Assembly (NCBI GenBank): GCA_032622095.1
Contig: CP136067.1
Coordinates: 53,239,899-53,303,898 of the forward strand
DNA: 64,000 nucleotides
Source: Siphonodentalium dalli
Lineage: Eukaryota > Mollusca > Scaphopoda > Gadilida > Siphonodentaliidae
Direction: 5' to 3'
Shown here: piece after piece, positions 44,120 through 56,680 of the stretch
How positions within the stretch are numbered: position 1 is the stretch's first letter
Layout: every line of letters begins with the position of its first letter
Notes under the pieces: generated by a model
The model's input: the letters and a program-made list of their open reading frames with translations, nothing else
Databases searched by the model: none
Told to the model about the DNA's origin: nothing
Made by a program: the position numbers and the translations under genes

Positions 44120-45080
44120 TGGATTGAAGTACAGCAAAGAAAATATAAAAGAAACTCAGGCCCTTCAGAGTAGGGTATATATACGGAAAATATAGAACTA
44201 ATATAGGATTCACCGCCTGTCGAAGCTACAACTATTCCACAATGAGACATTTACACCAATACCAGCAATCAATTTGTTATATATATACATGTAATTTCTT
44301 ATGTTCCTACTATGTCACATGCGATTTAAACGAGTGAAATAAACACATTGAAATTGGGTACAATCGTATATATGTAATGCAAATATAGGCAACACATGTA
44401 CATGTATAATATATTAACTTCTCATATTGACTGGAAATAATTCTCCCATAACAATATTTCGCAGCCTCTCGCTCAACCATCGTTAATTTAGAACGGTATT
44501 TTCGGCTGGCAATTAGCCACATATTTCTTGAAAATGGTGTATCTCTTATAGATTCGGGGGTGTTACTAAGAAATTAATTTGTCATGAATTATTCCATGTG
44601 AATCGGAACAGTTTATGTTGTTATTTTTAGAGCATTACTACGATTGGAAAGTAATCCTTTAAGACACTTTTATGTGGAATATTAAGACACCAGCAGTCAG
44701 ATGCTCGTAGCCCGTTTATATATAACCATGGGTATATGTCAGATATAACCGTACAAAAAAAACGCCGTTCTTTTCACCGTGTATTTATCCATGGTGTGCG
44801 TGCCTGTGGTTGTCCGTAACATGGTGCCCGGTGTTATTGCTTTGAAAGGTAATCATGTTCGACTGGTGTTGTCAGATTGGTAATATGAGATTAGCGGTTT
44901 CTATGTCTTGTCTGGTCACATTTACTGTTTGAACTTTGTCTGAAATAGACGCACTTTTTATACTAGAATTTGCGCAACAGGAGCGCAGGGAAATCGCACG
45001 TCGAGTTGGTTTAAGGTTTTTAGAAAAAGTATTTATATGATATAGACAGAGACGTGGCGACAGGGGTGGGGGTTGGGATG
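44120..45080. other. Intron or spacer with a possible coding tail on the minus strand
   Basis: At about 45045-44872 on the minus strand there is a protein-like stretch with KPTRRAISLRSCCANSSIK and VTRQDIETANLILPI before a stop. A plausible internal acceptor (GTCTATTTCAG) lies near 44953. I cannot name it and cannot join it to the neighbouring exons in frame. Confidence 0.3.
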
Positions 45081-46720
45081 TCTCACCCCCCAAACTTTGG
45101 TCAAAATGTTCAACAGTTGGAAATTTCATACCTGCCAAAACATTAGTTGGAAATTTCACACCAACATTAAGTTGAAAATGTTCTTGTAGTTTTATTTTCA
45201 AACAGTTTATTTGCATATTTTCCTATTTTTGGTAAATATTTTGGACTGAAATGGTCATCAGTCGGAAATTTCCAACCTTCGGAGGGTGACAGGTTGGAAA
45301 TTTCCAACACTTGGACAGTTTGTGTCCTGGTCCCTCCCCCGTGGCCAGTCAAAAAAACTGCTAGTTAATTTAAGAAAACAATACTGTCATGCATTTGGTA
45401 AATATTGTCATTGGAATTGTCATCAGTTGAAATTTTCCAACCTAAGTGGGGTGTCAGGTTTGAAATGTCCAACTCTAGGAAGGTTTGAGGCTAGTCTAGA
45501 TGCTAGGATTTTTAGATTTTCTTGTTCAGATTAAAAAAAAATTGCCGACTATCGTTGTCATTGTCCATTCCCCCGTGGCCAATACAAAACTGCAAAACAT
45601 ATTTTACTTCATTTGGTCAAACTTGTGGACTGTAATAGTCATCAGTTGGAGAGTTTTCCAACCTGAGGGGGAGTATGAGGTTGGATATTTCCAACACCAA
45701 GAAAGGTTCAATTGAGGCCAGTCTAGATGCATGCTAGGATTTAATATTTTCTTTTATAGTTTTAACATTTTTCTCACACCGGGCCGAATAACCATGGTCA
45801 ATCCGGTGTGTCCCCGCCTCTTGCCCGTAGCCGTGGGAATTTGTCTGGAGTTAGACCATTAGATGTTATGATTTATGCAATTGTTCAGGTTAAACTATCT
45901 GAATTTTCAAACCTGGAATATAGGTTTTTTTTTAAATATATATAGGATATTAGGCGTGAGCACTGATGTAAGGGGGGTGGTACAAATGGAATTTGTGTTT
46001 GGGGTGATTCTGATTCAAGGGGGGTGCAGTTGGAATTTCCCATGGTGGACACCCCTAACGGAAACCATATAGCCACGTCCCTGGATATAGAGAGGCAAAC
46101 AGAACGATACCATATATATACAATATGCGGTTGCATCTAATTTGGATTTATTGGGATGTCTTTAGTGCACTTTTGTGGTTACGAGAGCTCATTTCCCCCT
46201 GATTTCTGTTCAATATGTGGTCTGCTTCTTTAAAAGTTTATATGATTTCAAACATGGGTGGCACCAGGATATCCCCGACAGGGGGGCGGGCTCTAGCTGC
46301 CGGGTTGACAATTATAACTCACCGACGGGGGATGGCTATGACTCCCCGACAGGGCTGGGATGTAGCCCCTGACTCCCCCCGATGCCACCCAACATAACTT
46401 AGTATCGATTATTTAGAATGGGGTGTCAAGTAGGGACTTGTCGACAGGGGTGGTTATGCAGGGGTCTTACCCCCAATTCTAGTCATACCTAATACCCCGA
46501 GCAAAATTAATTGGAAAATTCACACCAAAATTAGGTTGAAATTGTTCTCGTAGTTTGATTTTCCAACACTTTCTTAGTGACGAATTCGTTGTTTTTAGAC
46601 AAAAAAATCAAATGGCCATCTGTTGTCAATTTTGAAACCTATGGGTGAGTGTCAGGTTAATAATTTCCCAGAATTGGAAAACTTGAGGCCGGTCTTTGCT
46701 ATAGGATTGTCAAATGTTCA
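45081..46720. repeat. Diverged array with TTGGAAATTTCCAA palindromes
   Basis: Units near 45090-45350, 45420-45530, 45640-45760 and 46490-46720 share CAGT(T/C)GGAAATTTCCAACC, CCCCGTGGCCA and GAGGC(T/C)AGTCTAGATGC. Spacing is roughly 230 bp where measurable. Between 45780 and 46430 the pattern weakens. Confidence 0.6.
46018..46062. repeat. Short hairpin repeat, copies at 46018 and 47060
   Basis: GGGGTGCAGTTGGAA..TTCC.A.GGTGGAC.ACCCC occurs at 46019-46060 and again at 47065-47105, each able to fold as a small hairpin, and each followed by ACG(G/A)AAACC. Confidence 0.55.
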
Positions 46721-47515
46721 TGTTCATATTTCAAAAATGTTCTCACATCGGGCCTAACCATCGGCCGACCCGTGTGTTATGTGTCCTTGCCAGTAGTTAC
46801 TCGCTAATTAATTTAAGAACAAATAGATCGGGGTGTAAATTTGTGTGGTGTTATACCACTAGATGTTAAGATGTTTTAATCTCATACTGGGCCGAACCAT
46901 CTTTTTCACCCCCCCCCCCCCCCGCACGACAAGTGGCCACAATATTACTGGTTCATTTGGAATAGTCTACCATCTGGTAGTCTGTGAGGGAACATTTGGG
47001 AAAAATCAAAGGGGGGGTGCAAATTAATTTACGCAAATTTATGAGTTTGGTGTGGTTCAATGGGGTGGGGTGCAGTTGGAAATTCCAAGGTGGAGACCAC
47101 CCCAACGAAAACCCTCTAACCAAGTCTCGACTGCCAAATATCCCACACTCAACCAGGGGTGCCTCTCGCAACTTTAGTTTCTGCCCTCGGCATAGGCTTA
47201 TTTGTTTCTTATCCGATAATACACTTCACCGGCGGCAATGTATTAACCATACTCTGAAATAAAACGCTTCCGTGATGATCACACGATAAAGTCGTGCTGC
47301 AAGTAAGACGATAATTGTGTTGTAGAATTGATACGGAAGACCGATTGTCAAAAAATTCAACATCAAAATACACAGGGCAAGACTTATCGATCCAAACTGT
47401 GGAGTGTGTTTTCGTTGTGTATTTTCTGACTGCAGATGTTTCTCATGTGTTTGTTTTTGGGAACAGAAGAACTAAGTTTGTAAGACCATCTTAAGTCCCA
47501 ACTATTTATATATCT
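46721..47515. other. Non-coding, poly-C run and hairpin copy
   Basis: Contains a poly-C run at about 46909-46923 and the second copy of the 46018 hairpin. No exon was supported. Confidence 0.4.
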
Positions 47516-47523
47516 TTATTGCC

Positions 47524-48395
47524 TCCAATTGTGGAAATTGATTGCTGTGCAATATTTGCAAGAAATACATAATAATGCATACTACGTAAGTACTGATATA
47601 CCATATATCCAATTGTGGAAATTGATTGCTGTGCGATATTTGCAAGAAATATATAATAATGCACACTACGTAAGTACTGATATACCATATATCTCACAAC
47701 CGTGTGAGCGCAACATAATCAAGTGGATATAGAATATCGAGTTATGTAAGATCTAGAGAAAAAAAGGTGTATTGACCTTGTTGTAATTAGTAAATCAACC
47801 ATATTATCTGCGTTTTACATGCGAATTCATTCTAACCGTTGCATAAAACCGATTAGGACTATTCTAGAAGTTTATATATGACACTATATATGACACTCAC
47901 GGACAATCAGACACAATGAAAGCAAGACAGCCAGACAACGAACATGCACCCAACGACCTGTGACAAAGACCTGAAATTAGATATAATCGTTTGTTTATGG
48001 AGGGTAAAAACGGTCATAATTCTAGCTTAATATTCAAATTCTTAATTTAATCTTTTAACCTCAATTCACTACTTGCACACGGATCTGCGCGTTGCGATGG
48101 CACTGTGTACAGCAGCTCACTGGCGGGAAACAGCTTTCACCTTTCACCATCGCTCCCGGTTATTTCACTTTCACTCAAACCGAGTGCATGGGTGGCACTG
48201 GACTAGACGCTGGCTCTATGAGGCTACGTTGTTACACTATGCACATTGCACGCCGTCATGATCCGGCACAAGTAAGCACTGATATACCATATATCCAATT
48301 GTGGAAATTGATTGCTGTGCAATATTTGCAAGAAATATATAATAATGCACACTACGCGTAAGTACTGATATACCATATATCTCAGAACCGTGTGA
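47524..48395 (+). repeat. 82 bp repeat: two tandem copies and one separate copy
   Basis: The unit CCAATTGTGGAAATTGATTG..GTACTGATATACCATATAT occurs at 47524-47606, 47607-47700 and 48293-48385. The last two end in CTCA(C/G)AACCGTGTGAGCGCAACA. About 570 bp of unrelated sequence lies between, with GC-rich pieces near 48070-48260 that produce chance frames. Confidence 0.8.
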
Positions 48396-48399
48396 GCGC

Positions 48400-49770
48400 A
48401 ACAGAGCAGAGCGTCGGAGCGTCATAGAGCCATGCAGTGTCTAGTCCAGGGTGGCATTAACGTCGTGTGACTGTAACGTAATCCAAAGACTTTAATGACT
48501 CAAAGAGTATAAAATCAAAGACGGATGCCGAGGTTCATGTTTCCGGAATTCGGAAAAGAAACGTTAGCTTGTTGAGTTGTCACCACAAATATACATATGC
48601 AATTTGGGATGTATCAAATAAAAGACGTTGCCTATATAATCAAATGCAATAAAAGTATGCACATGAAATAAAAGATATTGCCTATATATAATCAAATTCA
48701 ATAAAACGAGCGTCGCACAGCGACCGCATTTATCCCGTCGGGTCGCTAAAACATGACAGCTAGAGAGACACGTTTGCAGTTGTTTACCAAAACTAAGAAT
48801 AGAACCAAAACAAGATCACGTGCCCGATTGGGTCATTTGCTAAATAAAGATTTGATGGATCATGCGGATCGATACACAAATTCCATTGGTGGTATTAACA
48901 TGCAGTACTATATGATCATTAATAAGATTTAATAAGTAAACATCTGCCTGCCAGTGGTAATTTATTCGCAATGTTACCAAAAACTCTCAGCAGCATCAGG
49001 GTAATATATAACCAGGGCGCTGATCGTTCTCAGTAAATCGGGAGAGCGGAACTATATCGCCGGAGGCACGTGATCAAGTCGTGAGAGGGCCAAGGTCTTT
49101 TCGCAAGATTCGAAAATTGTGGAAAGTATGTTTTTGTTTGAAATTAACCCCCCCCCCTTTTTTTGTTTGTTTGTTTGTTTGTTTTGTGATCCTGCGGCAT
49201 TCGCTTGGCACTGACCAGCAGACATCACTAACCAGGGGGTCTGGTGTCTCGTTTCAGGTCCGGGTTCCCACGGACTCCGCTTGTTTGCTTGTGGCCATGG
49301 CGCATTGTGGGCCAAAAAAGGAAGACGCGAAGCAAGAAATGGATAAATGGACAGTGAACATCCTACCAATAATTTCACGACTACTTTTTTTATTAATAAT
49401 TCATTAAATAAAGGTAGTCAATCAGGCAGACCTGTCTTTGTTGTGTTACGACCCTGCGGGATAAAAGTTACTCTTAACAAATATTTTTCATTTCCCTTTG
49501 AATCGAAAAATGAGCTATGTGTGTCCTGATGACAGATAATACACGATAATGACGATAATACACGAGTTATGTCGGCTCACATAAAAAAATCGCCGCCTGA
49601 CGATCATTGCTCTCAGTGGATTAACTCGGCGTGAACGCATGGCCGCAGTCATGCATCGATAACCACTCGTCAGTAAGCGCAAAGCTCGCCATTTTAAGAG
49701 CATGCGATGTACTCGTGGAACTCATACAAGTCTAAGATCCATATGCGAATATAAGGCCAATGGTTATAGA
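48400..49770. other. Intron or intergenic, weak exon-like piece
   Basis: Two 50-60 bp near-repeats (AATAAAAGA.(G/A)TTGCCTATATA) lie at 48617-48710. Around 49255-49407 a possible acceptor (CTCGTTTCAG) is followed by a short frame starting MAHCGPKKEDAKQE; support is weak and no downstream exon was found. Confidence 0.35.
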
Positions 49771-49779
49771 CACTAAGAT

Positions 49780-49924
49780 ACATGCGCTGATTCGCCCACC
49801 CCCACCCCAGACGATATCCAGCATCACTGTCACACAATAATGTCAACTCGGACTCGGCTCTTTCTCGATAACCTCTCAATGCCGTACATAAAGATTGCAC
49901 AAGCCCACATCTTTTTGTTCCGGA
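49780..49924 (-). CDS. Possible upstream exon of the mucin-like gene
   Basis: The minus strand has a strong acceptor (ACAATTTTCTACAG) at 49925, followed by an open frame with CGLVQSLCTALRGYRERAE and LTLLCDSDAGY: three to four Cys in a spacing that suits a small secreted domain. The donor is not clear; GGG/GTGGGG near 49804 would give the phase needed by the exon at 44116, but other donors are possible, so the lower boundary is provisional. Membership in the same gene as 44001-44116 and 39964-40268 is inference from strand, phase and composition. Confidence 0.3.
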
Positions 49925-49929
49925 CTGTA

Positions 49930-50112
49930 GAAAATTGTCGATAACCAGTCTAAATGAGCGGGAACTTAACTTACTACTTAAGTAGGACTTAATCTTGTTT
50001 TGTGAAACGCGTTCTTGAAACGGAAAAGTTACATCATAAGATCCACCTTAGATCTTAGATTAAGTCCATCTTAAGATAATATTATGACCTTGCTTCATGA
50101 AACAGGCCCCAG
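49930..50112 (+). repeat. Repeat F, copy 1 (CTTAAG-containing)
   Basis: GCGGGAACTTAAC at one end, ACGCGTTCTTGAAACGGAAA in the middle, and CTTCATGAAACAGGCCCC at the other end. Inverted copy at 59589-59770; weaker relative at 60745-60924. Confidence 0.75.
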
Positions 50113-50114
50113 AA

Positions 50115-51434
50115 TCTTAAAGATAAGCTAGTCAGAAATGTCTGATATCTAATTATCCGCATAGTCAGATAGTATAACGTATAACTTTTTACAAGGTGTT
50201 TGTGTTCGATATTGTTTTTGGCTGGCTTCAAAGCATTGTGCACGGAGTTATGGATCTACAATGGAGAGTATATATTCTGTACTTTGCAGATAGCATATAC
50301 TGTCAATTGGGCTCAAAACAGGAGAAAACACTTACCACCTTTTTGAAAGAAATATGTTTAACTTAATGGCAATTTCTTAATTTATTTACCAGCATCGGTA
50401 TGCTCAAATGACTCCTCGTCGTAGCATTTCAATCAGCCTTCAAGTCAAGCTCGAAGGGGTGACTCGCATATAATGTTCACCGTTTCACCAAACATGATGC
50501 CGTACCATGCACACGCTATAAACATATAACCTATAAATATATATATATTTGCTCCATACATGAATTTCTTTATGAGGATCTCGGCGGCATCAACTTATCC
50601 AACTCAAGAATATATGGCTACTATACTGTATCAAGGTGACTCACCTAGGAGACTAGCGTAGATGCATGCTTCGATTATTGTGATGAAGGAAGTTACATTT
50701 CAGTAACTTCAAGCAGTAATATATTGGCTCATACATTAAGTTTATTTATTATATTGTTAGCAATTTCCATCGAATCCCTCTTTTTTTTAAAGACAACAAT
50801 TAAGTGGAAAGCTCGCTAGGGGGGGGGGGGGGTAATACATCATTTAAATTGGCCAACAGATATATGATTAAAGTTTACATTTAATAGTGAATAATGGGGC
50901 GATAGTCATGGTAGGACTAACTTTGCTTGCTCTGGCACGTCCATGTCCTAAAACCACCAGCTAAATACAATTGTGAACACGTCAGAACAGCAAAAATTAT
51001 CTAAAAACCTATTTGAATACGTTAAAATTTATTAGGCGTTTTGCTTTCTTCTTTCAATGGACAACATGTTGATACATCAGAGCCTGGAAGCAAGAGTGAG
51101 CGCATGGTGATGTGAGTCATTTGGGACGCACCCACAAGGGGTGAATGTGACGTTCGGCCAGACATATACGCGCACGAAACGAAGCTAGATTGACTGCACA
51201 TCGAAATTGGGGAAGCTGGATCAACCAGAATGTTGACATGTCAGCAATGTGTTGATTTGTTTTATTGTGGACGAATATATTTTGTCCTGTATATGCTTTG
51301 TATGTTATCTCGTTACCCATTGAACTCTCCATAACAAGAAACTGTATGGAGATAATTTGATATTGAAGTTCAAATTCCAAGCGATTTTATTTAACATTAT
51401 CTATAAATATATAAAAGAGTCCTAGTCTAGCCTA

Positions 51435-51473
<39 letters not shown>

Positions 51474-54050
51474 CGATATTTTGACACATAAACCATCACT
51501 GGTTCCACGTATGAAGAACAATGTCGATTATCGCTTCAAATTAAGTCGGCACTACAATAATGATGTGTGGGACAAAGCGGGCACCAAATGCGTAGCCCCA
51601 GGGGCCTATACTATAGAATACATTTTTTGTAATAGCAGGCTTATTTGAGCTGTACAGAAGGTGTCGAGTACTATGGACCACTGTAATCTAGCAGCGAACG
51701 CGATTTCTTGTAAATCACAAAAAGACAGCAAATCGAGTACTATTGACCACCGTTCGTTAAATGCACATCTAAAAATTTGTGATTTTGTCAAGGGAAATTA
51801 CTCTAATGATATAAGCGAATGATATGGCAATGCCTATGTGTGTCAGTTGGTGAGTGATTTAGTTGATGCATAAAGGTACATTATGTGTGACTAGTTTCAG
51901 ATACTTGGGTTATTTTAACCACAATTGCGCACGATGAAAAGTAATTCGTTCGGTATCGTGTGGAATACTTACCATTTTCAGATGTTTAATGTTACATGTT
52001 TATTAACGGATTGTCGAAAAAGGTCGGCAAGCACACATATCAGTTGCTCTTCAAATGGCCACATCAACTTTATATAGCAATAATACCAAGGATGGAACCT
52101 GATTTGTCTAGCTAGCTTTGGGCAGGGACAGCGGCTGAAATATTAGAAGTGGGAACATCTAGACCTTAATTGTTATATCCGTTTCCAACCGATATAAACT
52201 GCCTGCAAATCTCCGATAACATACACCAACAATTTTATGTCAACTATACTATTAATTTGTTATGTTTATGTATCTGTGTGTATTGTCTTTGTGTTGGAAT
52301 AAAGTATGTTTAAACAAAAAAGGTTGAGGTACCATGCAGCTGGAAAAATTCAACCCATGATGGGGTGCGATGGTTGTTCTCGGACTTGGTATTTTCGACC
52401 TGTGTCAAGGATGGGTGTTCATTTGGAAATTCCAATGTGGACCAACACTCCCTCGTCCAGGGTCTCCGGGGACACGCAACCTCGACCTTCCATTTATACC
52501 CAATTAAGCGGCTGAATTTAGGTAAACATATGACATTTGGTTTATAACCAACACGCACTACTACATTGGTAAGTTAAGGATCATGGGACCCCCGATTTTT
52601 TCTGAGAATTCACTCATGGAACATTCTGTGCGGAACTATTGGCCAAATTAAATTGTTTAGACCACAAGGTGATTGCAAACTTCTTGAGCACACAAATGCC
52701 ATTCGGTTCAAATATGTTACATAATGTCATGGTAAATATTTGGGGTCCACTGATTCTTAACGCAAGTTAGCCTGAAATGATCAGTAACTGTTTCAACACG
52801 AAATGCCACCACCCCCGATTCACCACATATACCCGCGTACCTTCGCACAAAGATCGTTTATACGTTTTGAGCACAAGCCCGACAACTGTAACTCTTTAAT
52901 TCCATTATTAATTAAAATCTAGGCCGCTGACATGGCTATCTCCTTTCAACTCTATTGAGCGTAAACCACCTCAATGTGTTAACAATTGAGATTCCGTGAC
53001 TGCATTACAAAGAACATGTACCCAGCTAATCGCACTCACAATTATCCACACGAAAAATCGTCGTGATCACGGCGTGAAAAATCAATAATGTAGCCTATAT
53101 GCAGTTGTATTCTAATACTGAATTTTTACAAAAATGGTATTATTTCTGTACTATAGAACCCGCTTAGACCGTACTTTATCATTCCGTATTGCGAATTTTT
53201 ACATATTACAAAGCTGTAGCGTTAGAGTACTATGAAAACATGAACATATGAAACTTCCAGGGCCCCTTTTTCTCCACCAAATGCAAAGATTTTCCGGTCA
53301 AGTGAATCCCGGCATATAGATCGTTCGCCAAAAAAGATCATATAAGTCATTACATATCAATGTATTTTGCATATAAAGAGTTTTGGGCATATGTTGAGTT
53401 TCAATCTACAATGAAAGAAATACACGAATAGAAATACAGTCGAATACTATAGAACACAAAATATGTATTACAAAATCAGTAAATCACAAATTAACGCTGA
53501 TATTACAAAAATTGTATTCTATAGAAGAAAAAAAGAACTTACCCATTAATGTCATATATCATGCAGATTGAAGCGTAGTTCTTATACAAATTGTTTTTTA
53601 TGTATTTGCCAATTGAACATATCGAATGTGACTCAAACCATGGCGATTAAAAGGAAGCGGTCAAACATGATTTTTCACAAATTTCACGAAATGTTTACAC
53701 ATAAATTAAATCTTTACTGATCCATATTTCTATGAAAACTGGCGATAATCGTTTCATATTATATCAGGGCAATATACGAGGAACACATTATAGGTTCATG
53801 ATTTTCAACCATTGGTGGATTTAATATATTGTTAGCAAATTTCAGAAAAACGTAATTTTACCCGATTTTACGGATAAAAATGCGCTTAAAATATTGCCAT
53901 GCACGCCGAACATATAGCTGTACACGATCTTTTCCAAGTGCGCAATAATTATGATAACAAATCGAAATAAATTGGTTCCAACTTGTTCTATACCCGACCA
54001 CGGGGTCATGTCACAGTGTTGGGCCAAAGCCACACTTCTACTAGACTAAA
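50115..54050. other. Long non-coding stretch
   Basis: No supportable exon or mobile element found. It includes a poly-G run at 50820-50832, the AT microsatellite at 51436-51470, two short near-repeats TCGAGTACTAT.GACCAC (51664 and 51734), and a GTTGAGGTACCATGCAGCTG..GGAAATTCCAA piece near 52320-52450 related in wording to the 46018 hairpin. Confidence 0.4.
51436..51470. repeat. (AT)n microsatellite
   Basis: About 17 AT dinucleotides. Confidence 0.97.
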
Positions 54051-54389
54051 ATGGACATCCGTCGCTCTATATTGACTTCGAATTATTTACTTACCAAGTA
54101 CGAAACAAAAGAGAAACAGTTGTTTGAACATGGTTGTATCTTAATATTAAGAACAGTTCTGGAAACTAGAGCATGCACTCAGAACCACGTCTACATTGGC
54201 ACTCCAGCGATTGGCGTTAATATAGTTGCAATGATTGTGTTAGGAATTATCAGGAACGCCCCCTTTTCTTTGCCTCAGAAAATCTTAAGGTGGCTCAGAG
54301 GTGGGCTTATGTTTGCAATGGTCGCCATGAATGTTTTTCAATATATATCATCCATAACCTATAGCTGTATCATCATGACACATGGGTGA
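54051..54389 (+). CDS. Hypothetical two-pass membrane protein, 112 codons
   Basis: Starts with ATGG in good context and stays open to a stop six bases before MITE copy B. Hydrophobic segments: about residues 54-68 (IGVNIVAMIVLGII) and 86-110 (LMFAMVAMNVFQYISS). Between them is a basic amphipathic linker (KILRWLRGG). No family is recognised. In an AT-rich genome a frame of this length can occur by chance; the regular composition gives it slight support. Confidence 0.25.
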   Translation: MDIRRSILTSNYLLTKYETKEKQLFEHGCILILRTVLETRACTQNHVYIGTPAIGVNIVAMIVLGIIRNAPFSLPQKILRWLRGGLMFAMVAMNVFQYISSITYSCIIMTHG

Positions 54390-54394
54390 AATGA

Positions 54395-54793
54395 TTAACC
54401 CTTTACCCAACAGAACGGCCCTGTGCCAATGCATTCTCTTATATATGCGAGTCGACCATAGGTCGCCTCGCATATATAAGAGAATGCATTGGCTTAACAC
54501 ATTAAAAATTATAAAATTGTTAAAGAATGTAAGAAAAATGGTAAAAAGTGTTAAAAAAAGATTTTTTTTAGGCCAATGCATTCTCTTATATATGCGATGC
54601 GACCTATGGTCGACTCGCATATATAAGAGAATGCATTGGCACAGGGCATAACTGTAACTATCACAATGTGGTCAAGGAGCCGGTTCCAATGATATCCATA
54701 TGTGTATGGTTCTATTGAGACAGACCGAAGATATTTTAGGCTGTTGAAGCTTTATTTGGCCGGTTTTGGCCGGTTTGTTGGGTAAAGGGTTAA
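54395..54793 (+). mobile_element. piggyBac-like MITE with twin hairpins, copy B
   Basis: TTAA (54395-54398), TIR CCCTTTACCCAACAG, hairpin 1 at 54426-54492, hairpin 2 at 54573-54639, TIR TGTTGGGTAAAGGG and TTAA (54790-54793). The hairpin loop carries CGACCATAGGTCG. Nearly identical to copy C. The two hairpins create two antiparallel open frames that are not genes. Confidence 0.92.
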
Positions 54794-54794
54794 G

Positions 54795-55850
54795 CGACAT
54801 GATATTATACAACAGGGCACGAACAGAGGTAACAGTTAAAACAATTTAATTGAAAGAAACTATTATTGAATTTTTATCTGCCATCTCCTTTCCAGCGTTT
54901 GCAACTCTATATATTAACACTGACTAATTTTCAGCTCTGGGGAAATTGAGCTTTCTGTGAAAGTGGAAAACTACAGCATCACCTATTCCAAGTTTCTTTC
55001 GACGTAAACCAGCTTGTGAAATCGGAAGCGATAATACTTACGTCGACGTTCGGTTGTCTTATGCGTAAATCATCCTCTCTAAAATCACCAATGCCGATAT
55101 AAAATGTAATTGTGAATGTAGCCCGGTTTATTCCATAGAAAGCATTATATTTGTTTTGAACTCCTCATGAGTGTAAACTGAAAGTATAGTATTATAATGT
55201 GAAAAATATATTTTGTTACAATGTTTACATAAAATTATACGAACTCATTTGATCTCGTGAATTGTGAGGTCACAACTAATTTGTGCATATTGTGAGCGTA
55301 ATTTAAACGGACATGGCTCATTCGAACCCTAAAATGTATGTATACGTAATTCGAGAAAAGGGGTCTCAAAACATGCATATGCAAACTATTCCCGAGCTAA
55401 TTCGTCGATATAGCGCTAAAAAACGCATTTTGCTAGTTATATTTTGCGTAAATTTGATATTGTTTCGCTTTTCCGTTTAAATTTTTCTAATCAGCCGATC
55501 TTCCGAGTGATGCCGGCAGCGCTCGTGTGTTTTCGGAAATAAGTGCATTCTCGATACAGCCATGTATATTTTTCAAGTTTCCGCAGCGTCTCTATCATTT
55601 TCGGTACGCGATAATGTGTTTCCGTTGGATCTTATTTGTCCATGCGAGAATAATAACCTCTGTTGACAAGGATGTAACGATAGAACGGTTTTCCAGTTTG
55701 ATACACAATGTCAACATGAATTTTAGTCATTTACATTGATCCTTGGAACACATTGATTTTTCTCAAATATACTCTAATCGCAATTTTGGAGGCAATAATT
55801 TTCAGTTGAGTGTGTCGATGAACTGCAGTTAGTTAAATTCCGTAGTTCTT
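54795..55850. other. Non-coding, nothing recognised
   Basis: AT-rich, no shared repeats or exons. The open frame at 55527-55739 lacks support. Confidence 0.4.
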
Positions 55851-55852
55851 TT

Positions 55853-56680
55853 TAAAGGTACTCAATCCGATCAGACGGTCCCCATACCATCAAGATACAA
55901 CAGCAACAACAATTCTTCAAAATACCCTTTAGTTATCAGAATCGATGTATTGCAACAACATAATGCTAATCACTGTCAACTATAGTATCAAATTTCACAA
56001 ACTTGTTGTTTATCAATATTTTGTTCAACAAAATATGGCCGTATTATCACTAAAGTATCAAACAAATTTACCGTATTACCACTTGACTTTAGAGTTATCC
56101 ATCTTCATCCGCAATTTTGTCCGAGACCCTCCGTTTGACCACGTGTTTCTGGGCCACATTATTACACATCTCGAGAAATAACAAACTTCAACAATCGATA
56201 TCTGAACACTCTGAGCTTTGGCGGGTGGGATCATCGACTCAAGTCTAATATTTAGTTAACCCTTTACCCAACAGGAGGGCCCTGTGCCAATGCATTCTCT
56301 TATATATGCGAGTCGACCATAGGTCGCCTCGCATATATAAGAGAATGCATTGGCTTAACACATTAAAAATTATAAAATTGTTAAAGAATGTAATAAAAAA
56401 TGGTAAAAAGTGTTAAAAAAAGATTTTTTTTAGGCCAATGCATTCTCTTATATATGCGAGGCGACCTATGGTCGACTCGCATATATAAGAGAATGCATTG
56501 GCACAGGGCATAACTGTAACTATCACAATGTGGTCAAGGAGCCGGTTCCAATGATATCCATATTTGTATGGTTCTATTGAGATATTTTAGGCTGTTGAAG
56601 CTTTATTTGGCCGGTTTTGGCCGGTTTGTTGGGTAAAGGGTTAACCCCCGAAGCCAGAGAAACACTATTTTAGGACCGAA
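55853..56680 (+). repeat. Repeat R1, copy e, split by MITE copy C
   Basis: Starts AGGTACTCAATCCGATCAGA. It is interrupted at 56256 after TCTAATATTTAG and resumes at 56645 with CCCCCGAAGCCAGAG, the end seen uninterrupted in copy c (33495-33520). Confidence 0.82.
56256..56644 (+). mobile_element. piggyBac-like MITE with twin hairpins, copy C
   Basis: TTAA on both sides (56256-56259 and 56641-56644) and the same TIRs and twin hairpins as copy B. It lacks about ten bases (GACAGACCGA) present in copy B. High identity to B suggests recent activity of the family. Confidence 0.92.
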
